A DNA stretch of 64,000 nucleotides, from positions 38,388 to 102,387 of the forward strand of contig JACONJ010000043.1 in assembly GCA_014323785.1 (NCBI GenBank), written 5' to 3'. Position 1 is the stretch's first letter; each line of letters opens with the position of its first letter. Origin of the DNA: Paracoccaceae bacterium. GTDB lineage: Bacteria > Pseudomonadota > Alphaproteobacteria > Rhodobacterales > Rhodobacteraceae. Positions 56,930-64,000 of the stretch are shown piece by piece. Position numbers and translations under genes: made by a program. The notes below the pieces were generated by a model that was not told the origin of the DNA, made no database searches, and was given only the letters and a program-made list of their open reading frames with translations.

Positions 56930-57862
56930 TTAGGGCAGGATCGCCAGCCAGATTGACGCGGTCAGAACCGTCAGCCCCGTTCCGATTAACACCACCGAAG
57001 CTGCGACGCGGCGTGCAACCCCATACATATCGGCAAAGAGGTATGAATTCACCCCAGGTGCCATGGCCGCGGTAATAACGGCGGCGCGCAATTGCCCGGT
57101 TGTCAGGTTAGTGATAAGGGTACCCATGCCGAAGGCGATCGCCGGATGCAACACCAGCGACACGGCACAGATAAATGCGATCATCGCGACATCGCCTTTG
57201 GGCTTGTACCGGTACAGCACACCGCCCAAGCCGAACAGGGCAACAGGCAGGGCGGCGCGAGTCGTCATCTCCAACGCGTCCTCCAGCACCCCGGGGATCG
57301 GCAGTGTGCTGAGGTTTACCACAAAACCCAACCCCACGCCGATCATCAAGGTATTGCGGAACATGGCTGTGCCGACCTTCTGGATCAGCCGTGTGGGTGT
57401 TGTGTTATCGCCGCGCACGATTTCCATCGCTGTAATGCCAAGCATGTAGCAAAACGCCGCATGCGGCGCGACAATGGCGTAATTCGAACCCAACGCCGCT
57501 ACCCCATAGGCGCGTTCGGTAATTGGCAGCCCCATGAGCACAGTATTGGCGAAAAGGCAGGAAAAGCCGATGGCCACACTGTCAGCCCAAGGGCGTCCGA
57601 AGATCAGCCGCGCGCCTAAAAACCCCGCGAAAAAACAGATGGTTGAGCCAGTGTAGAACGATACCAGTAGATCAGCGTCATATTCCGCCCCCAGATCCAG
57701 CGTGGCGATGGCCATGAACAGAAGGCAGGGAATCGCGAATTTCTGGGTGAAATTCATTATGCCATCAACATCACTATCGGAACACAGGCCCCGCCACACG
57801 GCAAGATAGCCCGCCCCGACCACCACAAAGACCGGGGCCACCACACCCAGAAGATCGGTCAT
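56930..57862 (-). CDS. AEC family transporter
   Basis: 310 aa; multi-TM; GLPITERAYG; MAPGVNSYLFADMYG. Confidence 0.88.
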   Translation of the reverse strand: MTDLLGVVAPVFVVVGAGYLAVWRGLCSDSDVDGIMNFTQKFAIPCLLFMAIATLDLGAEYDADLLVSFYTGSTICFFAGFLGARLIFGRPWADSVAIGFSCLFANTVLMGLPITERAYGVAALGSNYAIVAPHAAFCYMLGITAMEIVRGDNTTPTRLIQKVGTAMFRNTLMIGVGLGFVVNLSTLPIPGVLEDALEMTTRAALPVALFGLGGVLYRYKPKGDVAMIAFICAVSLVLHPAIAFGMGTLITNLTTGQLRAAVITAAMAPGVNSYLFADMYGVARRVAASVVLIGTGLTVLTASIWLAILP

Positions 57863-58660
57863 TCAGACTTCATAGCGGATCACCATTCCGTCATAGGCTG
57901 GGGTAATGTGTTCCGGCGTTTCTTCGTCCACGGTGCGGTAATCGAGGTCGATATGCATGTTGGTCAGTACCGCCCGGCGCGGTGCGGCCCGCGCGATCCA
58001 GCCAAGCGTCCTGTCCAGATGGGCATGCGACGGGTGCGGCGTGCGGCGGAGCGCATCGATCACCCAGCAATCCAGACCCTCCAGCAGTGGCCACGTTGCG
58101 GCGGGAATGTCCGACACATCGGGCAGATAGGCAAAATCTCTAACCCGGAAGCCAAGGGCATCGATCATACCGTGATCCACCTTGAACGGGGTCAGCAAGA
58201 TAGGGCCCCCCGCGCCGTCAATCGTCACCTCAGCACTGATCCCATACAAATCCAGGATCGGCGGGTAGGTCGAGCCCGGCGGCTGCACAAAAGCATAGCC
58301 GAACCGGCTGAGCAGATCATTCTGTGTGGCATCATCGGCATAAACAGGTAGACGCTGGCAGCGGTTGAACACGATCATTCGCAAATCATCCAGCCCGTGC
58401 ACATGGTCCGCATGGGCGTGGGTGTACATCGCCGCATCCAGCCGCCCAATCCCGGCATCCAGAAGCTGTGCACGCAGATCGGGGGAGCTATCGATCAGAA
58501 CGGCAGTTTCGCCACCTTGGCCAATTTGCTGGATCAGAAGCGAACAACGGCGGCGGCGGTTGCGCGGTTCTGTCGGGTCGCAATTGCCCCATATATCGCC
58601 CAATCGCGGTACGCCGCCCGAGGATCCACAACCCAGAATAGTAAAGCGCAATTCCGCCAT
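57863..58660 (-). CDS. MBL-fold metallohydrolase (PhnP-like)
   Basis: 265 aa; LGCGSSGGVPRLG; YTHAHADHVHGLDDLR. Confidence 0.92.
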   Translation of the reverse strand: MAELRFTILGCGSSGGVPRLGDIWGNCDPTEPRNRRRRCSLLIQQIGQGGETAVLIDSSPDLRAQLLDAGIGRLDAAMYTHAHADHVHGLDDLRMIVFNRCQRLPVYADDATQNDLLSRFGYAFVQPPGSTYPPILDLYGISAEVTIDGAGGPILLTPFKVDHGMIDALGFRVRDFAYLPDVSDIPAATWPLLEGLDCWVIDALRRTPHPSHAHLDRTLGWIARAAPRRAVLTNMHIDLDYRTVDEETPEHITPAYDGMVIRYEV

Positions 58661-59467
58661 TCAGGTACTATCCTGCCAGGCGGCAGCTTTCCAGAAGAGC
58701 CGGTTGAAATTGGCACTGGTTTGCGCGGCAAAGGCGGCTTCGGACATGCCGAAAAGCCCCGCACCTACGCGGGCGGTGTGAACCGTATAGGCGGGTTCAT
58801 TACGCTTGCCGCGACAGGGTGGGGGGGTCAGGTAGGGGGCATCGGTTTCGACCAGAATCCGGTCCACCGGGGCGGCGGCGAAAATCCCTCGCAGCGCGGT
58901 TGAGTTCGGAAAGGCGACAATGCCAGACATAGACAGATAGAAGCCCAAATCCAGTGCTGCCTGCGCCAGCCCCGCGCCCGAGGAAAAGCAATGCATGACA
59001 CAGGACCAGGGACCGGCGCGGTATTCCTCGGTCAGAATGCGGGCCATATCCTCATCAGCGGCGCGGGCATGGATGATCAGGGGCAGCCCGGTCACCCGCG
59101 CCGCTTCGATATGAATGCGCAGGCTGTCTTGCTGCATGGCGGCACTATCGGCAGTGTAGTGGTAATCAAGCCCACTTTCACCAATCCCGATGAGTTTCGG
59201 GTGCCGCGCCAAGGCCGTAAGTGCATCGACCGTCGCCATCGGCTCATCGGCGGCGTGCATCGGATGGGTACCAACGGCCCAGAACACTGGCGTAAACCGC
59301 TCGGCAATGGCCTGTACCTGGGGTGCCGTCCGCAGCCTGGTGCAGATCGTGACCATTCGGGTGACGCCTGCGGCCTCGGCCCGGGCCACAACCTGCGGCA
59401 ACTCCCCGGAGAAATCCGGGAAATCCAGGTGGCAATGGCTGTCGATGAGCTGCGGCGTGTCGAGCAT
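58661..59467 (-). CDS. TatD family hydrolase
   Basis: 268 aa; LIDSHCHLDFPDF; IGESGLDYHYT; LVETDAPYLTP. Confidence 0.95.
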   Translation of the reverse strand: MLDTPQLIDSHCHLDFPDFSGELPQVVARAEAAGVTRMVTICTRLRTAPQVQAIAERFTPVFWAVGTHPMHAADEPMATVDALTALARHPKLIGIGESGLDYHYTADSAAMQQDSLRIHIEAARVTGLPLIIHARAADEDMARILTEEYRAGPWSCVMHCFSSGAGLAQAALDLGFYLSMSGIVAFPNSTALRGIFAAAPVDRILVETDAPYLTPPPCRGKRNEPAYTVHTARVGAGLFGMSEAAFAAQTSANFNRLFWKAAAWQDST

Positions 59468-59491
59468 GAGCGATTCGTGCAGGGCGCGGGA

Positions 59492-60622
59492 TTAGGCGGG
59501 AAGACGGGCCACCATCTGATCAAGGCTCAGGCACATATCAAGGATCAATGCGGCAGGGTCAAGATTGACCGCCCTGCCGCGTCGCACCCTGGCCGTCAGT
59601 CCCTGGGCCAGATCGGCCCAGGCTCGCCCGGTGGGGGGATCGGGTGCCAACCGCGCCAGTATCTCACCCTCTCCCGGCAGGATTTCCGGCGGCAGCCTGC
59701 CTGTTGTCCCGACAAGTGCCAAACGAGCCATCAGCCGATCAAACAGCGTGAGCGTCAGGTCAAACTCCGCCTCGGCCTCACGCGCTGTGGCTTTCTCGGC
59801 CAGGGTGATCACGCGTGACCGATCCAGCCGAGGCAGAGTGGCCAGAAGTGCCAGCAGATCGCCATAAAGCGCGACACCATCGAGTGCTGCAAGACGCACC
59901 GCCGCACCCACGGACCCCTCGGCCAATTCCGCCAAGCCACCATCCGCCGCCTCGACACCAGCCTGGGCCAGCGCGATGTGCAGATCGGCCGGGCCAAGCC
60001 GCGACAGGTGCAGGCCGCGGCAGCGCGAGCGAATCGTTGGCAACAGACACGAGGGTTGATGCGCTACCAGTAGAAGAACCGCATTGGCCGGAGGTTCTTC
60101 CAGAACCTTCAAGACCGCATTGGCGGCATTCTTGTTCATCTCATCGGCTGCGTCGATCAGAACCACCCGCCGCCCGCCATCAGTGACCGAAAGTGCAAAG
60201 AAATCCTTCAGCCGTCGCACCTCATCCACGGTAATTTCTGCCCTCAGACGCTTCCTCTTCTCATCCCAAGGGCGGCGCAGCAGCATTAGGCCCGGTTCGG
60301 ACAAGGCCCGCAGGCGACGGGCCACAGGGTGCCCTGTCGGAATATCGGGTATGTTCGACGTGGGCGCGGCAAGCAACGCATCGTCATTTGTGTCTGGCGG
60401 CGTGGCCAGCAGAAACCGCGCCATACGCCATGCCAGCGTGGCTTTACCCACGCCGCGTGGCCCGGTCAGAAGCCAAGCATGATGCAGCCTGCCCGAAGTA
60501 GCGGCTGCCATGAAATCTGCCTCGGCCGCGGCATGGCCAAAGACTTGTTCGGTAAAGCGCGGATGAAGCGCACCTTCGGTGCGGTCGGGTTCGGGCGGTA
60601 CTTCTTCCGGATATATGCTCAT
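59492..60622 (-). CDS. holB: DNA polymerase III subunit delta'
   Basis: 376 aa; AWLLTGPRGVGKATLAWRMARFLL; VLKVLEEPPANAVLLLVAH. Confidence 0.92.
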   Translation of the reverse strand: MSIYPEEVPPEPDRTEGALHPRFTEQVFGHAAAEADFMAAATSGRLHHAWLLTGPRGVGKATLAWRMARFLLATPPDTNDDALLAAPTSNIPDIPTGHPVARRLRALSEPGLMLLRRPWDEKRKRLRAEITVDEVRRLKDFFALSVTDGGRRVVLIDAADEMNKNAANAVLKVLEEPPANAVLLLVAHQPSCLLPTIRSRCRGLHLSRLGPADLHIALAQAGVEAADGGLAELAEGSVGAAVRLAALDGVALYGDLLALLATLPRLDRSRVITLAEKATAREAEAEFDLTLTLFDRLMARLALVGTTGRLPPEILPGEGEILARLAPDPPTGRAWADLAQGLTARVRRGRAVNLDPAALILDMCLSLDQMVARLPA

Positions 60623-61248
60623 GGCAGGGCTGTCTGTGCGACGGCCAGAACATCATGCGCCACCGCGTCAATGTCCCGGTTGCCGTCGATCACCCGAAAC
60701 CGCGCTGGTTCTGCCTGGGCGAGCTCCAGATACCCCGCCTGTATCTTCTGTTGCAGGGTCAGGCCGAAATCCTCAAAACGCCTCTCGGGTTCGTTTCGCC
60801 GCTTCGCACGGGTCAGGCCGGTGCATGGGTCCATGGTGATCAGGATCGTCATATCCGGTTCTCGACCGATCATAAGATCATGCAAATCATTTACCAGTTG
60901 CCGCAAATCCCCGCGTGACATGCCCTGATACATCTGTGTGCTATCCACGAATCGGTCACAGATCACGATCTTGCCCGAGGCCAGGGCAGGCCCGATCACG
61001 CGGTCCATATGGTCGCGGCGCGCGGCGGTGAAGAGCAGGATCTCAACTTCGGGCGACCATCTGTCCGGATTGCCTTGCAGCACCAGGGCGCGAATATCCT
61101 CTGCCCCGGGGGAGCCGCCGGGTTCCCGCGTCAGAAGAACATCGCGGCCTGCGTCCTCCAGCGCACGGGCCAGCCGCCGCGCCTGGGTGGTTTTGCCCGC
61201 GCCGTCAATACCCTCCAGACTGATGAACAGCCCCGCCTGCGCCATCAA
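60619..61248 (-). CDS. tmk: Thymidylate kinase
   Basis: 209 aa; GLFISLEGIDGAGKTTQARRL. Confidence 0.97.
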   Translation of the reverse strand: MMAQAGLFISLEGIDGAGKTTQARRLARALEDAGRDVLLTREPGGSPGAEDIRALVLQGNPDRWSPEVEILLFTAARRDHMDRVIGPALASGKIVICDRFVDSTQMYQGMSRGDLRQLVNDLHDLMIGREPDMTILITMDPCTGLTRAKRRNEPERRFEDFGLTLQQKIQAGYLELAQAEPARFRVIDGNRDIDAVAHDVLAVAQTALP

Positions 61249-62441
61249 CCCGGCACCGCCGCCGGAACAACGCCACCCAACAGATCGTGCAGGATCAGGC
61301 GCACTGCCGTGCCCAGTCGGGCGACAATGCCGCCGCGTTCTACCGGGGCCACCGCAACAAGCGGGATGCGGCGTTCGTCAAATCCCTCCAAGCGTACCAC
61401 CAAGGTGCCAAGCACAGCCCCCTCTTTGATTGGGGCCACAATAGGACCTTCATAGACCACTTCGGCTTCGATCACGTTTCCTTGAATGGCGGGAATCAGC
61501 ATGGTGACATTTTCCGCTGGCGTCAGCCCGACGCTTTCCGCCGCGCCCATGAACACCTCGGCCTCGGCCAGGATGGTGCCTGCGGCCAAAACCTCTCGCT
61601 CCGCGAATTGGCGAAAGGCCCAGTTCACGATCCGCTCCGCCTCTCGCGCCCGTTTACCAGGGGTGTCGATCCCGGTGATCACAAAGGTCACACGCCGGTC
61701 GCCCTGCATGGCAGAGCCGACAAGGCCATAGCCTGCCTCTTGCGTGTGACCGGTTTTCAGGCCGTCGGCCCCGATGCCCATGGTCAGGATCGGATTGCGG
61801 TTGAAGCGGTTGTCGGGTGCACGTCCGTCAAACAGAAACTCGGTTTCGGCAAAATAGGGGTAATATTGTGGAAATTCAGTGATTAACCGCTCGGCCAGAA
61901 TGCCCAGATCGCGCATACTCATCACATGGCCCGGTGCAGGCCAGCCCGAGGCGTTGCGAAAGGTGGAATTCTCCATCCCCAACTGGAGCGCGCGCTGCGT
62001 CATCATGTCGGCAAAGCCTGCTTCGGTCCCGTCGGGGCTAAGTGCTTCGGCAAGGACCACGCTGGCATCATTGCCGGATAGCACGACGACCCCGCGGATC
62101 AAATCCTCAACGCTGACCCGGTCGCGGGTGGTCAGAAACATGGTGGAACCGCCAAAGCTCATCGCATGGGTGCTAACGGGCAAAAGCGTCTCCATCTCCA
62201 GCCGCCCATCCTCCAGTGCCTCAAACACCATGTTCAGCGTCATCAGCTTGGACATGGAGGCTGGCGGCAACGGCAGCTGGTCGTTATGGCTGAGCATCAC
62301 TTGCCGGGTATTGTGGTCAATGACATAGGCTGCCTGTGCCTCTGTCTCGAAGGCCGCGGCCGCGGTCGAGAGGGCCAGAAGGGCAAATGCAGCGAGTGTG
62401 GACCGGGCAGCGGTGCTCATGGTGTCCTTTGCTTGGTTCAT
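61245..62441 (-). CDS. D-alanyl-D-alanine carboxypeptidase
   Basis: PPASMSKLMTLNMVFE (SxxK), VLSGNDASV (SxN), GLKTGHTQEAGY (KTG). Confidence 0.95.
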   Translation of the reverse strand: MNQAKDTMSTAARSTLAAFALLALSTAAAAFETEAQAAYVIDHNTRQVMLSHNDQLPLPPASMSKLMTLNMVFEALEDGRLEMETLLPVSTHAMSFGGSTMFLTTRDRVSVEDLIRGVVVLSGNDASVVLAEALSPDGTEAGFADMMTQRALQLGMENSTFRNASGWPAPGHVMSMRDLGILAERLITEFPQYYPYFAETEFLFDGRAPDNRFNRNPILTMGIGADGLKTGHTQEAGYGLVGSAMQGDRRVTFVITGIDTPGKRAREAERIVNWAFRQFAEREVLAAGTILAEAEVFMGAAESVGLTPAENVTMLIPAIQGNVIEAEVVYEGPIVAPIKEGAVLGTLVVRLEGFDERRIPLVAVAPVERGGIVARLGTAVRLILHDLLGGVVPAAVPG

Positions 62442-62603
62442 CGGTCGGTTCGCAGGAAATACGCAGCCGCGCACTCCTGTATTGAACGATACAATCTTTT
62501 GCAGCAGCTGAAAACCCATAGCGGGGTCAAGCGGGGTCAATTGACAGCACATTGCAGGCGGGTTTTAGAATCGCACGACAAGCGGTAGGGTTCAGACCGC
62601 GCC

Positions 62604-62693
62604 GGAGGAGTGGCAGAGTGGTTAAATGCACCGGTCTTGAAAACCGGCGTGCGTGAAAGCGTACCGTGGGTTCGAATCCCACCTCCTCCGCCA
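62604..62693 (+). tRNA. tRNA-Ser (UGA)
   Basis: GGAGGAGTGGCAGAGTGGTTAAATGCACCGGTCTTGAAAACCGG...long variable arm...GGTTCGAATCCCACCTCCTCCGCCA. Confidence 0.97.
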
Positions 62694-63397
62694 TTTAGGC
62701 CCACGAAAGGGTGGAAGATCAAATTTTAGGCTTGAAATTATTTCCTTTTAGGCCAGCCTCTTGTTAGGCTTACCACGCGGAGTTTCAATTCAGGTAAGCC
62801 ACCTGACCAGCGATACCGTACAGATGTTTTACAGTCAAGGAGACGCGGTCAGTTAGCGACCAGGTGCAGCGGCCCGAAATAAACGCCGAATCGCCGACAT
62901 ACGGGGGACGATACGCTCACCAGGGGCAAGGGGCCAGACCTATATGGGGATCCGACTCTGGCCCCTCGCGGCCAGGCTGTTGAAAAAATTCTTGCGTTTG
63001 TACCGGAGCCTGGTGTAGGGATTCGTTTATGGCGTTTTGTGCTGACATAATCACCCGCACGGCCCCTTATTCGGGCGCAGGTTGGGCCTTCACGGCTTCG
63101 CGTAATTACAGCCACGCAGGCGGGCGAGTCAAGCACCGCCCCGCCCCGCACCCCTCCGCCCCCCCAAAAAAGATGCGAAGAGATGAAAAAAGACTTGCAA
63201 GCGGGGGGAGTGGTTATGTAAGACAGAGACGTGGTACTATCGCTCGCCGGTCACATTGTCCGCCGAAGGGGCTTGGCAAAGGCGCGGGATGTGTGCTATA
63301 CAAGACGAATCGCCCGATACCATAAGGGCACCACCAACGGGCCAATTCGGCCTTGAATCCAAAAAAACGCACTGATATGTATTTTTGCTGAATGCCC

Positions 63398-63426
63398 TTG
63401 ACCCGTCCGCGCAGGGGGCCTACGTT
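63398..63426 (+). promoter_or_regulatory. Candidate sigma70 promoter of the terminal RTX gene
   Basis: TTGACC (63398-63403), 17-bp spacer, TACGTT (63421-63426). Confidence 0.55.
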
Positions 63427-63433
63427 AACACAA

Positions 63434-63449
63434 CGGGCCAAGAGGCCCG
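63434..63449 (+). other. 5'-UTR hairpin upstream of RTX gene
   Basis: CGGGCC-AAGA-GGCCCG. Confidence 0.5.
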
Positions 63450-63473
63450 CAACCGAAGAAAGCGAAGAAACCC

Positions 63474-64000
63474 ATGGAAAAGCCTACTACCCGGGAAGAA
63501 ATTATTAGACTCTATCGTGACGGCCTCCTGACAGGGTACGAGGCTTGGGAGATTTGGAAGTCACTTCCACCACTTCCATCGCCTCCTCGGGTGCCTGATT
63601 ACACGCCCAGACACAAGATCGGTGGCGATGGATTTGATGACCTGCGTGGCTTCGATGGCGATGACACGCTGGAAGGCAGGGGCGGGAATGATGACCTGGA
63701 CAGCGGCAAGGGCGGGAACGATCTTCTCATTGGCGGCGATGGAAACGATAACATGTCCAGTGGCGCGGGCGATGACACCCTGAACGGTGGCCGTGGGCGC
63801 GATGTCATGAACGGTGGTAGTGGGAACGACCTTCTCATCGGTGGCGATGGAAACGATAACATGTCCAGCGGCGCAGGGGATGACACCCTGAACGGTGGCC
63901 GTGGGCGCGATGTCATGAACGGTGGTAGTGGGAACGACCTTCTCATCGGTGGCGATGGGAATGACGCCATGTATGGCGAATATTTCGGCAGTTCTTCTGG
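63474..64000 (+). CDS. RTX-type calcium-binding repeat protein (partial, runs off window)
   Basis: Absent from ORF track (no stop in window): [106 protein letters not shown]... Confidence 0.88.
   Translation, partial: MEKPTTREEIIRLYRDGLLTGYEAWEIWKSLPPLPSPPRVPDYTPRHKIGGDGFDDLRGFDGDDTLEGRGGNDDLDSGKGGNDLLIGGDGNDNMSSGAGDDTLNGGRGRDVMNGGSGNDLLIGGDGNDNMSSGAGDDTLNGGRGRDVMNGGSGNDLLIGGDGNDAMYGEYFGSSS
63714..63980 (+). repeat. 108-bp in-frame tandem repeat within the RTX gene
   Basis: Units start at 63714, 63822 and 63930 (third partial); each encodes [36 protein letters not shown]. Confidence 0.92.

Noticed and set aside
63180-63230. Promoter-like TTGCAAGCGGGGGGAGTGGTTATGTAAG
   Set aside because: Spacer of about 14 bp is too short for sigma70 and no gene follows closely
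63599-63970. Minus-strand 123-aa Pro/Ser/Phe-rich repeat ORF
   Set aside because: Complement of the RTX tandem repeats; repeat character is inherited from the plus-strand gene
63714-63980. CRISPR-like array
   Set aside because: Repeats are contiguous 108-bp coding units with no spacers; they translate to RTX nonapeptides

Overview
This 64-kb window is a chromosomal segment of an alphaproteobacterium, most likely Rhodobacteraceae (inferred from gene content, gene order and high GC). Housekeeping loci: fusA(partial)-rpsG-rpsL, rpoC-rpoB, rplL-rplJ, rplA-rplK-nusG-secE-tRNA-Trp, parC, etfBA with a PduO-type adenosyltransferase, a full iscR/suf Fe-S operon, icd, nadE, trxB, leuB, an MsbA-type ABC exporter, and holB-tmk-dacA with TatD and MBL hydrolases. 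Four tRNAs are present (Trp, Arg, Pro, Ser). Accessory material sits between these blocks: a sulfotransferase between rpoC and the str operon; a BstYI-like type II restriction-modification pair; a COG0523 GTPase behind a Zur-like palindrome; a small two-gene cassette with a degenerate ImmA/IrrE-like protein beside tRNA-Pro; and RTX-type repeat genes, including one decayed copy missing from the ORF track. The most notable signals are: (1) a MarR/EPS-type winged-helix regulator in one uninterrupted frame with Sat/CysC, with a perfect inverted repeat upstream, near a TPR-sulfotransferase; (2) the two-gene cassette at 50.4-51.4 kb; (3) an eroded RTX gene plus possible group II intron remnant at 24.15-24.53 kb; (4) an hsp20 pseudogene next to an intact DUF1150 gene; (5) an RTX protein with a near-identical 108-bp tandem repeat at the window edge. 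All calls come from reading the sequence and supplied translations; no searches were run.
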